Below are positions 45,486 through 58,004 of a stretch of 64,000 nucleotides of DNA, piece by piece. The translations under genes were made by a program, and so were the position numbers. The notes under the pieces were generated by a model. That model worked only from the letters and a program-made list of their open reading frames with translations. It was not told the origin of the DNA and did not search any database. This stretch comes from Dendrocalamus latiflorus (lineage: Eukaryota > Streptophyta > Magnoliopsida > Poales > Poaceae): positions 18,366,560 to 18,430,559 of the forward strand of contig CM029642.1 in NCBI GenBank assembly GCA_017311315.1. The letters run 5' to 3'. The stretch's first letter is position 1, and every line of letters begins with the position of its first letter.

Positions 45486-45885
45486 GGGTGTGTTTGGTTG
45501 CCTGAATCTCCTTCGTTCTGGCTGGGTGGATTCGTATAATCTGAGAAAGAGCCTGTTTGGTTGCCTGTATGAGTGGATGCAGCCTGTATGAGCGGATGCA
45601 AAAATACGTCCTCATCCTGGATGGGTGGATACGCTCAAAATGAGCTTCACTGGCCATCCTGGATGGGTTGATGCAGTGTATCTTATGCGGTCCCACGTGT
45701 CAGCCTCTCAGGTTTGGTAGACTGCATCCGCTCATACATGCAACCAAACAGCATCTCCAGGTTTTTTGCATCCGCTCATGCAACCTCACCAAACATCTTC
45801 TTTTTCTGAAATACGATTTCACTCAGCCTGCATCCACTCAGTCAGGATATACGATACAACCTCCATCCACGAACCAAACACACCC
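45486..45885 (+). mobile_element. Tourist-like MITE at the NLR duplication boundary
   Basis: 400 bp, starting GGGTGTGTTTGGTTG and ending GAACCAAACACACCC, flanked by TAA at 45483-45485 and 45886-45888. The interior has several GTATGAG(T/C)GGATGCA-type repeats. The NLR duplicated block resumes immediately after the right TAA. Confidence 0.85.
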
Positions 45886-47248
45886 TAAGATTATGTTCTC
45901 TCAGTCACAAGTATCTGATAGATCAAAGTTCTCAAATGTCGATAAAATCGATGTGTGGTTACTACGTTTCAAACTTTTAACGAAACCTTAGTATTTGGAT
46001 AGCTACATGGAGGTTAGTTCGATAAGTTTAGTACATTTGTTATGCACAGTTATTCCCTGGAACAAAAGCTTAGTGCATACTGAACTGATCAAACATATGA
46101 AAAATGATTACATAGAGTTCTAAAGCAGTAGCAGAACATAATGCGGTTCAAGTTTCTGATATGTTCTCGTCACACGGAATCAAGTGGATGAACAATATAG
46201 AAGCTTGTACTCGAAAAAATATATAGAAACCTTCTACATGGAACCCAAAAACTGCAAAGTAGCAAACAGATTGAGCACTCTGTTGCATAGAGACAGCTCA
46301 TGGTTCCAATTCCACTCAATGCAGCAGGAAGAAAGTGCTGACAAATTTGGAGCCAACATCATAGTAAACCCGATTCACTTCAGCAACAGTTGTGATCTGA
46401 AAACAATTGAATAGGTTAATATCATTTCAGGCCAGCTCAGCCTGCTGTCTTGTCGACTTGACACAAGATTTCATTCTGCAAGAAAAGAGGGACATCATAT
46501 CACATGACAACAAGAGCCATTTTGGTTTCAAACTTGGCACGAGGAGCAACAGTTGAGCTTCGCCAGGTAAAGGAAATGAAACCTGAGAAAATTGACCCAG
46601 AAGTCAGGGGTAGCACATCTTGTATTGCTGTCTCGAAACATGCATGACACGGTGTAGCGAAATAAATAGAAACCGTACTGTAGCATGTAACTTATACAGT
46701 TTAGGAATTTGTTAAACACACATTATCATAACTGTTTGACGACGTGGACATGGTATTGCTTGATATACAAGGACCAAAGGAGTTGTGCACCAACACGTAC
46801 ATATTTCGTATATATATGCACCATGGATGGTCTAATTGCTGGTTCACATGGACAGGTTCACCGAAACAAAACTAAATGTTGGAGTAAACAAGTATATAAG
46901 CATTTTCTTAACTGATATTTAGTGCACAAGAAAAATTTTAGTTTGTGTTCTCCAGTGAGGACTGAGCAGCGACAACCATCTTCTTCAAACATCACAAACC
47001 AATTAAAATGGCTTCTGTTTTTTTTTAACGTTACTAGTGTCAGAAGAAGAATATGGTCAGATGAGCAGTTTTTTTTGAACGGCTCATAGATGAGCAGTTT
47101 TTTTTGATTGGTTAAGGAGATTGGGAAGAAAAAAAGAAAATCTCGTGCATGTCATCACACATGAGCTTCTCGAGGTTGGACGAGCATATATAATTAATAA
47201 TACCTTAATTAGATGTAACAGATGTAGATGCACAACTGGGCTGGGCTT

Positions 47249-50200
47249 CTAAGCTCTCTGTGTAGATCTCTTCATGTTTCTTCGTGTCCTCGTCCTCCCA
47301 GCATGCTTTATTATTCCTACATGCCAACGAAAAAAAGATGGTTTGGGACGGTTGGGAAGTAGACTGGCTGCATTCGTGATGGCAGCCTCCAACGCCTCCA
47401 CCTCTTCAACCCTCGTATCCTCACCATCAATGTTGACATGGAGGATCCTAAGGGCAGAGAGAGGGTGGATTCCAAGACTGAGATCGCCATATGCAGATTG
47501 CACCTCACGTGCTTTGACGCTAAACAAGAGTTCTTCGAGCTTTGGCATGGCTCCAACTTCGAACGTCAAGCCCGTGATACAACACCAAAAGAGAAGGACC
47601 TTTAGACATCTGAATCTGTTGTTGCATACAATGAGACTTTCCTTAGGGTCAACTCCTTTTGATTGTAAAACCAGCTTTAGCAAGGTGGGCAAGTCCCCAA
47701 GGATCTGGAGGGTTTCCTGTGTCACTTGATTAACCCATATGTGTAGCATGGTGAGGTTGGATAGAGAGGCCATCCACTCTGGAATTGCCTGGAAACAACA
47801 AACATTGATGCGTAATTCGCGCAGGAGATGAGGAGGTGGGGACCAAGAATCCAAAGGGATGTCAGCAGTATTAGGTTTAGCCCGGTAAAAGTGCAAACAT
47901 CTAAGGTTTGAGCTACAGAGTTTGCGAAGCGATGAAGCCAAGATATCTGCGTACATCATTTTATCACTGTGTGAGTCACTAATGTGGAACACTAGCTTAA
48001 GAGTTCTTAATTTGGCCAAACTGCCCAACTCCTGCAAAGAATTTATTGAGCTTTCAGCGTGCACATTTACTCCTGATAGTTCCTCTAGAGCTTGCATGTT
48101 CCCCACCCCATCTGGCAACTTCACATCCTTAGCACGCAACCATTTCAACCTTCGCAGTTTAACAATACTTGCGGGCAATTCTCTTATCTCAGTATGATGT
48201 ACATCCAATGTTTCCAAATGTTGTAGCTCACCTATTTGTTCCGGGAGTTTTATAATGTCAAATGCTTGAATCCGTAGGTACCTCAATTGAATTAGCTTCC
48301 CAATATTTCCAAGATCACAATTTCCTAAGTTCTCATTGCTCTCTATATCTAGCACTCTCAGAGCATGCAGGTCTGAAATAGGAGGCATTTGTACAGAATA
48401 TCCAAATATGCCAAGGGATCGAACATGAGTAGTGACCATCGATGACATCGCTATCTCATTTTCTTGGCTGCGGTAGTCAAGTGACAGTCGTCGGATTTTA
48501 TTTTGTGACACCAACTTATGTGTTTGGTCAGTAGTGAAAGTGATAAAATTTTCTTCATCTGCTTTGGATATAATGAGATCAAGAATCATATCATGCACAC
48601 GGCATGTCCTTGCTTGACCATCATACCTCATATTGACTGGTTGGATCATACTTCTGTTTATAAGTTCATTAAAATAACATTCCCCTTCCTCAATTAAATT
48701 TCTCCCACCATCAACCTTGACAAATCCTTCTGCTATCCACCTACTTACTATACGATGCCTTTTGATTTCATAATCTTCTGGAAACATACTTAGATATAAT
48801 AAACAAGTTCTTAACTGGAGAGGAAGGTTGTTGTAACTCAAAGATAGTATCTTCTTCATTTCCTTCACATCAAAATTTTTCTCTAGTCATGAACCAATCG
48901 AACTAAGGACTGTTACCCATTCTTCTCTTACAGGTGATTTAGTTGTCAACAAACTAGACATTGTAATGATTGCCAGTGGTAGACCACCACACTTTCTTAT
49001 AATTTTAGTAGAAACCTCTTTCAGTTGAAGTGGGCATATGTATTCTAAGCCAAATATTCTTCTAAAGAATAAACTTTCTGAGTCAGCTTCACTTAGTGGC
49101 CTCAATTCATATATAAGATCGTGGTGAGGGGAGCAACATGACTTGGCTACAGTTGCAATTCTTGTTGTCACTAGTATTCTACTACCACAAGTATTCTCAA
49201 GCAAGGCACATTTAATAATCTTCCATGCTTGGGTACTCCATATGTCATCAATTACAATAAAGTACCTATCAAATGAGAGAGATTATTGTTCAATTGAATC
49301 ATGTTGATTAAATACATATGGGAGATAATATGAAAAGTAAATCTCATAGTTGGTAGCTAAAAATAATGTTTCAAAGTTGAGCTAATTACATATATGTATG
49401 TTCATGGAAAGAATGCTGAGTATTTTATCATGCCAGTCCAAATAAATTTATATTAAACATAAATATTCAATTGGCCACATATTATAAAGAATTATAGCTC
49501 ATTGCATAAGGATTATGATGATAGGCAAAATGGCCACTAGTCCTATTTAAGATGTCTTTGCACAAGAGGTCCCTAAATTACGAGCACAATGTTACAATTA
49601 AATGAAGGTAGAATGACTTGGAATACAAAATAATGTTTGAATCCTAGGACAACTTGTAATATGAAACCAGGGCATACCTCTTATCATTTAGGAAATCCCT
49701 TAGTGCATTAATGAGCCATATCTCATCCCCTGATTCAGTACCTGTATACTCTTGCTTGTTGATTTGAGAGAGTATGCTATGTAAGATCTTCCTTGCATTG
49801 GGTTTTTGGGACACTGAGACAAAAGCCTGGCAATCAAATTGGCCACCAATTTTTTTATATACTTGGTTAGCGAGAGTAGTTTTGCCTAATCCTCCAAACC
49901 CAACAATTGAGACCACCTTCAACTGCTCTGCCCCATCATTCACCAACTCGATGAGCTCATTCCTCGGAACATCAATACCAACAAGATCAGATGCTTCAGA
50001 ATAGAGGGCAGGCAACCGAGGGTCGATCGGCACAACGTTGGTACTACTTGAGTTATCCCCCACATCAGGCTTGTACCTCTTGCGTCGATGGCTTGCCTCA
50101 ATTACGCGAGCCTTGATCTCTTGAATCTGTTCGACAATCTCATGGCGAGCTCCCAGCTTCTTCACTTTTTCGATGAAGCTGAGGAAGAATCCCATGATGC

Positions 50201-50698
50201 CACTAGGTTTTTCTGGCTCATGGTGGAGCTGGTGCGTGTACTTGTCGATACAATCCTCGATGTCGTAAGCCATCTCCCTCACTTGATTCCTCCACTCCTG
50301 CTGCTGTGGGTCAAGCACCTCCGTGTCGGCCAGCTTCTCTAATAGAGCGTTCATGCTGCTCAGCTCATCCTTCAGGAAGGTGATATCGCGCTTCATGCCT
50401 TTCTGCAGCTTGTACTCGTCACCTTGAAGCGTGGTGAGCTTGTCGAGGAGTGAGTTCATCACCCCCGTGGCAGTGCTCACCATGATTCCATCCATCTCCT
50501 GCTCTGTTCTTGTGTGTGGTGGAGCTTCTGGACCAGCTTAGAACGTCATAGTGGCTGCTGCCAAGGATAGTATCTCAAGGTGGTTCAGAACTTCAGATAT
50601 CTGAAGATTTCACTTCTGAACTATGTTCATGGAAAATCAAGAACAACAAAATTCATGCAATAGTTGTAAGTACGTACCTCCTGTTGTTCCGTGGCCAT
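47249..50698 (-). pseudogene. CC-NB-LRR resistance-like gene, copy 2 (one nonsense codon)
   Basis: Same plan as copy 1: exons 50698-50678 (MATEQQE), 50498-49678 and 49265-47249 join in frame to 952 codons. Motifs: YDIEDCIDKYTH in the CC domain, GFGGLGKTTLA, YFIVIDDIW, GSRILVTTRI, CGGLPLAII, LYLSMFPEDY and RVHDMILDL, then the LRRs. Codon 407 is TGA at 48889-48887 where copy 1 has GGA (Gly), after VLSSIGS and before the winged-helix part. Beyond it the frame is clean to 47249. Copy 2 keeps the Trp codon that is mutated in copy 1. The C-terminal tail differs between copies (Arg/Lys-rich here). Confidence 0.92.
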
Positions 50699-51226
50699 GG
50701 TGTCCTGTTGATAGAATAATGGTGCAGCGACAGATTTCTGGTGAAAGTTGTGTTGAGAAAAGAGGAGGAAATGCAGTGTTATTGTTTGGGTGTCGGCAAT
50801 AATTGATAGGACCCTAAGGAGGAAGAGCAATAATCGATAGCTGCGAATCTAAAATGGATTGGAGCGCAAAAGGCAAGCAAGCATATCAAAGTCAATCTGA
50901 CTGCTGGCAAGCAAATCAAAGCTGACACGGGACGCCAGTGCTCACCTCTCGTCAGGACGACCATACGCAGCAACACACCGGACGTCAGTAAATTGACTGA
51001 TTGGCCATAAGATGGTATCGAGTTTGTTGCTTCGCGGCAAAGAAAGTAGAGCATCAGGAAACAGCAAGCTCCATCTCACTCATACATACAGTCACACGCC
51101 TTGATACTGTACAGCAACATTTGTTTGATAGGCCATGGTTGTAACGCAGCATCACGCGAGGGTGCATGTTTCTCTTTATATAAAATTCCTGTAAGATTCT
51201 CGCGCATCAAATAGGCTTAACAATAG

Positions 51227-51468
51227 TGTTAGAAATAATCTTAACTTAGAATCTGAGATGTAGTAGAGTTCGTCTTCGCGTGTTACATGAGTTGAAGTTG
51301 AGTCCTACTTGAAGTCCAAATACGTATGTTTGTAGGGAAATATTAGTCTATATATATTAAGGATGCTTATAATCAATTTAATCTGAGAAGCAAAAAAAGA
51401 TAGAGAAATTCAAAAATGTTTCTGTGTTCTCTCAATTTATTTACGATATGTGTTTTCTTTTAGAACAA
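51227..51468 (+). repeat. 5' LTR
   Basis: Starts TGTTAGAAATAATCTTA; the 3' LTR starts with the same bases. The two LTRs differ at roughly one base in seven, plus small indels, so the insertion is not very recent. The exact 3' end (CA or CAA) is uncertain. Confidence 0.85.
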
Positions 51469-51795
51469 ATTTAATAATTGATATCGGAACCGAGTTGCTG
51501 TAAAAAAACCATCTCGACTATTCCGTTTCTGCGTATTTGGGGCGCTCGGTCCCGGTGCGTCTTGGTGCACCTCTCCGGAGGGAAAGGTTTCGTTGGTCCG
51601 GTGAAAAGTGCTAGCGAAAGAAAGGGGAGAAGACTTCTTTATTGCTGTGTCCAGTTCAACAAGCCAGCGACAGAGACGTTTCTAGCATCCAGGGGAGAGA
51701 TAGAAGACAGGCTGCAGCAGTGCTCTCGAGGCAAAGCACAACGCGAACTTTTCCCTCGGCAGCGCAAGGGAGAACTTAGACCCCTCCATATTTCG

Positions 51796-52741
51796 ATTTG
51801 AGCTTCTGGTTTATTTCTTATTATTTCTAAATTTTATTTTTTTCTGTTTTTTTAGCTTTTTTGCTAGGTCTTTTTTCCTGTATTCGTTTGCATTGTTCAT
51901 AATGAGATAATATGTTTTTACCATTTTTAAATTTTTTAAATTTAGTTACGCCAAATAAGCCATCATCAGGTACAGGGTAATTCCAGCTAGCTACAGTATA
52001 ATTTCAATTATAAACTAATTTATTTTAATCCAATTTAGCGGCACTTTAATTCCTTGAGACGTCAGGAAAGAGAAAAAAAATAGCAGCATTGGTTTCTTGC
52101 GCCAAGACAAACGTTCACCTATGCTAGAAAGATTCGAACGTTTCGGTCCAGCGTCTCCAAGAAGCCAAGCACAAGTTGTCGTGTCATCTCGGTCCGTGTG
52201 AACCAGCAGCGCAGTAGAAAACACGTCCGTCGCAACTCAAAGTCCGGCTCTGATCCCACGTGGGATTTAGGTGCCGCTCAGCTGGATTAAAATAAACTAG
52301 TTTATGATTAAAATTATACTATATCTGATTGAAATTACACTGTAGTCGATAGTAGATTATTTAGCGTAACTAAATTTAAAAATTTTAAAAATAGAAAAAA
52401 CATGTTAGCCCATCACAGACAATGCAAACGAATACGGGAAAAAAGAACTGACAAAAAACACTGCAGCTGGCTAAAAAAGAGCTTTTTTTGAGTGACTTAT
52501 GGCTGAAAAACACTGCAGCCAACTAAAAAACATTGTAGCTGACAGAAGCTTATTTAGCATAATTAAATTTAAAAATTAAAATAGAAAAAACATGTTAGCC
52601 TATCACGTATAATCCAAACAAATACGAGAAAAAAGAACCGGCAAAAAATCTTAAAATAAGCCAAAAGTATAGGAAAAGACGAAATTTATGAATAGTGCAA
52701 AATAAGTTAGAAGCCATAAGCTCAAGCCGAAACGAGCGGGG
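51796..52741. repeat. nested AT-rich MITE-like inverted repeat
   Basis: The left arm (about 51796-52045) and the segment 52255-52440 are inversely related (AATTTATTTTAATCCAA versus TTGGATTAAAATAAA-type pairing). A ~210-bp spacer (52046-52254) lies between them. A further copy (52500-52741) ends CGAAACGAGCGGGGC, the terminus seen in the MITE at 58399-58668. A complex nest of one family within the retroelement. Confidence 0.6.
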
Positions 52742-53164
52742 CTTGCGACCAGACGGTGCAGTAAAAAAAGCATGAGGCGAAGCAAAGCGAAAAGACAAGG
52801 ATGTGTTTTTTCAGGCTTATAGCTTATGTTACAGTAATTAGCTTTTAAACAGTGCGGTTTTAAGACGGGGTTAACAGAAAGATTGTAGTAAAAAGTGTAC
52901 TAAGTTCAGCTTTACGGGCCAAAATCACATGCAACTATTATCCTTTGCGTACTGCCTCTCGCGGACAGTTATAATTCAAAAATTTAAGCCATAAACCACA
53001 GCTCAAAATAACTCATCCAAGGAGCAAGCGGCAATCATGTCAACAACAACAAAATTCCTGAGCCAGACATGATCAGACTTACGAAATATATTTGTTCTCT
53101 AGGTCCCCTTGGTCCAAGAGTCACTTCAAGGTAGCCTGAATTTTTTATCTATGTCTAAGATCAT

Positions 53165-53360
53165 GTCACGTTCTTCGGGAAGTGTTGTCATTGGCGACGA
53201 GGCATCATCTAATATGATGGTGAAGATGAGTTCCATTGTTTCACTGCATTATCCGATGCTCACAATGAGTAATTTTGCCACCTAAGCAATCAAGATGAAA
53301 GTGTACATGAGAGCTCAAGGAGTGTTGGACGTTGAGAAGATGTGTTCGCCGTCCAAACTC
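53165..53360 (+). pseudogene. copia gag relic in the non-autonomous element
   Basis: Translation gives SSGSVVIGDEASSN, then LHYPMLTMSNFAT, a stop, then IKMKVYMRAQGVLDVE. This is the recognisable start of a copia gag (PMLTxxNYxxW... MKxxLxAQ pattern). The frame is broken and no further domain follows. Confidence 0.6.
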
Positions 53361-53614
53361 TAGTACATGGAGATGAGTCCAAAACGTTGAGGAGATGTGT
53401 CACCATTCTGTGTCAAGTATAAGTTGGGTAAGTCGTAGTTCAGACCGACCGCCTCAATGTTTTAGAAACTTTGCATCCGGATGGATTCGTGCTAGTTAAG
53501 TTGAGCTCCTACATGTAGCTTATATGTAGAACGCTTCATATGAAGGCGTGGTTGGTAGTTCATAATGCATTGAGAATAAAACTAGAATATATTGAGTCAA
53601 GATTAGGGGGAGAT

Positions 53615-53859
53615 TGTTAGAAATAATCTTAGCTTAGAGTTCGAGATGTAGTAGAGTCCGTCTCCGTGTGTTATACGAGTTGAAGTTGAGTCTTACGTGA
53701 AGTATAAATATATATGTTAGTAGAAGAGTATTAGCCTATATATTAAGAATACTTGTAATCAGTTTAATCGGGGGGAGCAACTAAGATAATAGAGAAATTT
53801 AAAAATTCTCCCATATTATCTTTGTTTATTTGTGATGTATACGTTTTCTCCTAAGGCAA
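53615..53859 (+). repeat. 3' LTR
   Basis: Homologous to 51227-51468 and directly preceded by the polypurine tract. Ends ..AAGGCA(A) before the AATAG target duplication. Confidence 0.85.
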
Positions 53860-54371
53860 AATAGATGATATACACCAGTTTGTGGATTATGGCGAAAATA
53901 GCGATTATACTAAGCCAAAGTAATAAATTTGTCCTCAAATTTACAGCCTGCACAGTTAGACTGAAAAAATATAGCTTATGATTGAAATTGCACTGTAACT
54001 GATGGTAGCTTATTTGATGTAATTAAATTAAAAAAATTTAAAACAGAAAAACCAGGTTAGGCTATCATGGACAATACAAAGGAATACGGGAAAAAGAAAC
54101 CCCAACAAAAAAATTTAAAAAAAATAAAAAAGATGAAATGTAAAAATAATAAAAAATAAAATCAGAAACTAAATCCAAAATAAGAAAAGCTTGCTCTGGA
54201 GTCAGTGACACAACACACGAGATGGCCGACTGGACGATGTGACTAACCAATGGTGATGTTTCGGTGAAAAAGTATGGTTGCATTCGATACAAGCTTAACA
54301 AACTTTCGCGATGCCGTTGCCCAGTGATGCTGCTGCAAACAAAGGTTAAGCAGGTGTGGAATCGAGACTCG

Positions 54372-54529
54372 ACTGGTGCACCGATAGCCAAGTTCTCTGC
54401 GACAAGTCATGCGAAAATAGCGTTTTTCCAATATGAAAGGACAAACAAAATTAACTGGTGCACCGATAGCCAAGTTCTCTACGACAAGTCACGCGAAAAT
54501 AGCGTTTTCCAATATTAACTGGTGGAGCG
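54372..54529. repeat. 82-bp tandem duplication
   Basis: ACTGGTGCACCGATAGCCAA begins at 54372 and again at 54454. The units share ~60 bp with few differences (GCGACAAGTCATGCG versus ACGACAAGTCACGCG). It starts where the NLR duplication ends. Confidence 0.85.
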
Positions 54530-54570
54530 ATTGTATGTCGCTATCCTCTGAAGTTGGGTCTAACACGTCT

Positions 54571-54628
54571 TCTCTTCACATTATCTGTGAAGTTTTGATT
54601 CTCTTCACATTATCTGTGAAGTTTTGAC
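54571..54628. repeat. 29-bp tandem duplication
   Basis: TCTCTTCACATTATCTGTGA at 54571 recurs at 54600 with a 29-bp period. The units are identical except at the last base. TTCACA...TGTGAA also makes each unit self-complementary. Confidence 0.9.
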
Positions 54629-54868
54629 CAACTGAGTAGGCTGGAGTTGGCAATAAATCATGTTGCAACGCCAGATAAGTGCGAAACGCCATCCAGCCCA
54701 AGTCAACTAGTCAAGCGGCCCAAGTGCGGAAGTGCCATCAGCCTTCCAGACCATCTTCTGAATTCTAATTTTCACTTCGGCGCTTACTCAGACCGCATCA
54801 ACCATCAATGGTCAGGTACTAGTAACTAGTTTGACATATCCATCGGCGGCCTGGCCAGACGCGATGCA

Positions 54869-55068
54869 GGGCCTATTCTTTTCGGTTTTTAAAAGCTGTT
54901 TTTCGGTTTTTCTACAGTAACTAGCTTTTAAACGAAGTATCTTTTTGTAGTACATAATATACCGACTTCATTTATATCGGCAAAAACCATACGTAAGTTT
55001 CTGTTACTCTGTAATCTCTCGCATGAACAGTCCAAAAACCACAAACCGTAGCCATAAAGAACAGGCTC
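54869..55068 (+). mobile_element. MITE, family 1
   Basis: Starts GGGCCTATTCTTTTCGG and ends AAAGAACAGGCTC. The interior has ACCGACTTCATTTATATCGG, as in the other family-1 copies. GCA flanks both sides. Confidence 0.65.
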
Positions 55069-58004
55069 GCAGTCCTTGCTATCGGCTTGCCCTAGAGACC
55101 CTTTTGTGCCCTACTAGCTCGCAGGCCGCACCGCCGCGGGCGTAGCGGTAGCTGTAGCTCATCGCGACATCGCCGCCGTTGTGTGCTGCGCTTCCTACGC
55201 GGGCATCCGGGCCCTCTCTAGGTCTCCCAGTCCCAGGCTCCCAGCATCACGGTTCGTGCCCTCCTTGGTGGCTGTTTGGTTCGATTGGGTTGTGATTTTT
55301 GATGGGGATCGGGGATCCGAGGTCTGGTCCGATCGGGAGCAGGGGATTTGCGTGCAGGGAGGAAGCCATGGCGGGGCATCAAGGTTGTGTTGCTGCTGCA
55401 CGTGTTGTTCATCGGCGCCCGGGCACCGTCTTCGGCCTTCCTGCTCGATCCGAGACCCTCCGAAGGCGAGGCCATTAGGCCAAGTGGTATTAATTAACCC
55501 CCTCAAATTTCTCCAAAATGTTTCCATTTTTTCAATTTTCAGATTGTAGGTTTTGATAAATAATAATTGATATGTTATACCATGGCAATATAGCGTGCGT
55601 TGATAACCCCACTACATCAGTGCATCTGCAAATTTTACTAAGATGATTAAACTGTTAAGAACAAGTTATATTGTGTAAGCCCACTAGAAGGGCAGACTCA
55701 TTTTACTAAGACCAATTTTCAATGTCAAATAAGATAAATTGAAATAGTGACATTACCAGTTCTTTAGTGCTATTGTGCTAGACTATAACAAATCTACTGT
55801 AGTCACTTCCGCATTGCCATGAAATAGATTCACATTTACAGATGCAGTTGTATACTCGAATGATTGCTTAGTAACATACATTGAGCGCGAGTTCTTTTGA
55901 CAAGTTAGAGATGATGCTATCATCAATTGTTTTCAAAGCATGAAGGAACATTATATCAAGTTGTAATTTTCTCAAAATATTTTGTGATGTTGGTTGTAGC
56001 ATGAATATATAATTTGTCACATTTGAACTTCTGTACTATATCATTTCAACTGGTGTTGGAACGATGCGTCTTAAGTTCGCACCTCCATCGTTAAAATCCT
56101 GACTCCGCCACTGCTAGAAAAGTACTCCCTTAAAGTTAAAAACAATTACCTACAATGCCATCCACCTACCCAATCCATCCTCTTCACACGCTTCCACCAC
56201 CTTCTGTGGCTTTTGCAGGATGGGATTTCTTGATTGTCACTGAAGTTGGAAGAAATTACCCCGTGTACCAGGTATAAAAAGCTGGACTCCGGTCTCCCAA
56301 CCTCATTTGTCCCCTCCACAGCCAACCACAGCCACACTTGACCCAAAGAGGCTATTAGGGTTTCGTGAGCCCACGTGACCTCGGCCTCCTCCCACCGGCG
56401 CCGTCCTCGACCTCCTCTTGAGGAGTCCCGCCTCCTCCCTTCCGTCTCCGCCTCGGGTCTCTGCCCTCTGCGCCGCCAACGACCGCCCTTGCCATCCCTA
56501 CATCCTTCGCAAATAGGGTTTTGACCCGCCATCGCCCTTTACCTCCTCCGGCTGGTATCTCATCCATAAGTGCCGCCCCACTAACTCCTATTGACACCCC
56601 CCTCCGGTTGCCACCTTGTCCACAAGCGTTGGTCCGTCTCTCTCTAGATTGGGAGGCTGCCCCAGCCCACCTCCTTTTGGATCTAGAGGGTGTGCCACCG
56701 TCCTCTGGATCTCTGAGCATTGGTGTCACCTGCGATTTCGAGCCATCCTCCCCAAGCACAGCTCCACGACACCGAGGTAATCCTCCATCTTCTCCCCTCA
56801 CTAATATTTAGATTTGTACAACATATCTTATTTTTCTTGTCCTTGTCGTAGATGCTACCATTGTGTGGTTGTTTTGAATTAGATATCTGGAATCACATGA
56901 TTTGGTACCAATTTGCCTCTAAATTTGATGTGTTGGATGCATACATAGTCAATAAGTAAATGACCAGTAAAGATACATTAAAAAAAAAATCTCTGCCAAG
57001 GTTCCTTTGCTCTCATATCAGTGTTGCACAAATCTTTTCAATAAACAATTGCCATTTTCAAAGTTTTGCCTGTAGTTTTTAAAAAATAGAATTTAATGAT
57101 GGAAAGGGGAGTCATGATCTTGATGATTTCACTCGGTTGCTTGGTCGATGTGGTGCAGTTTGGTCTTAAGTTTGTTTGTGATGGTTGGATTGGGTTTACT
57201 TACTAAATTATGATAGAATTGTAGAGAAGGGGAGAAGAGGGTGAATTTAGCTTGGATGCTTGCCACTCACCGATCTTTGTAAAGCAGCGAAGCTGAAGAC
57301 GTAGCATAGGCCAAGCATGATAGAAGAGGGGCGACGCAGAATAGGGCAGAGCTTGGCTGGGAGCCTTGACGGAGTCAACGGCGTGGCGCAGGTGGATCTT
57401 GGGGGCGATGGTTTGACATGCTAGAGTAATATGATTTTTTTCGATTCGTGACAACGTATGGACATTCAGCTAGTCAGCCATGACATTTAGCGAGAGATAG
57501 TTGAACACTGCAGAGCCAAATGTTTGCGCTTGTACGTATCAGTTTGTTTGGGTTGTTAGGCACGGGCATGTGATCCACTCGACCTAAGTTCCATCCCGTG
57601 CATCGGGTGCGAAAACCTATTTCCAAAACAAAAAAAGGTTCGCCAAGACAACAACATAACAGATTTGGGTAAACTACTACACCAGCAGAATATCACCCAA
57701 AATGAGAAGTATTCTTGCTTGATTAGATCTGTACAAAAAATAAACTATGCATATCCATTTGATTCAACACTGAGGATTTTTACTAAAAAAATATCGATTT
57801 AACACTATTTTGTAAATATTCGTATGTTTTTTAATTTTATGGTGGTCAGGAAAATCTGTACTCAACCCTTATAACATGAAAAAAGAAAAATGTAAACAGC
57901 AACCATTGAGAACCTCTTGGAGAATTATATATCGTCAGAATCAGCTGGATAGAAATATGAAAAGGCATGCATGGAAAACAGATGTTATCGAGAGATTGGA
58001 AGAT
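55069..58004. other. no confident gene; possible promoter near 56273
   Basis: GC-rich patches at 55100-55470 and 56330-56780 carry overlapping ORFs (up to 148 codons) with no domain. A TATA-like TATAAAAA lies at 56273-56280. About 90 bp downstream comes TTAGGGTTTCG, common in plant 5' leaders, then a frame at 56521 and a donor-like GAG|GTAATC at 56776. This may be the 5' end of a decayed gene, but no protein family is recognisable. 56840-58000 is AT-rich without features. Confidence 0.35.

Larger units (their letters stand above)
51227..53859 (+). mobile_element. non-autonomous Ty1/copia-like LTR retrotransposon
   Basis: Two LTRs (51227-51468 and 53615-53859) are flanked by a 5-bp AATAG duplication (51222-51226 and 53860-53864). 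A primer-binding-like TTGATATCGGAACCGAG follows the 5' LTR, and a polypurine AGGGGGAGA precedes the 3' LTR. The interior holds only a short gag relic near 53170-53350 and nested AT-rich MITE-like repeats; pol is absent. Copy 1 of the NLR block shows the empty site near 36190-36200. Confidence 0.88.
45889..54372. repeat. NLR segmental duplication, copy 2
   Basis: Collinear with 30868-36480 from GATTATGTTCTC onward. It is interrupted only by the 2.6-kb retroelement at 51227-53859. The right end is the shared GATGC(C)GTTGCCCA(G/A)TGATG-type sequence at about 54310-54372. Confidence 0.88.

Noticed and set aside
56146..56811. 128-148-codon minus ORFs and a 96-codon plus ORF
   Set aside because: No domain; the plus frame after a TATA-like box is mentioned only as a weak possible 5' gene end.
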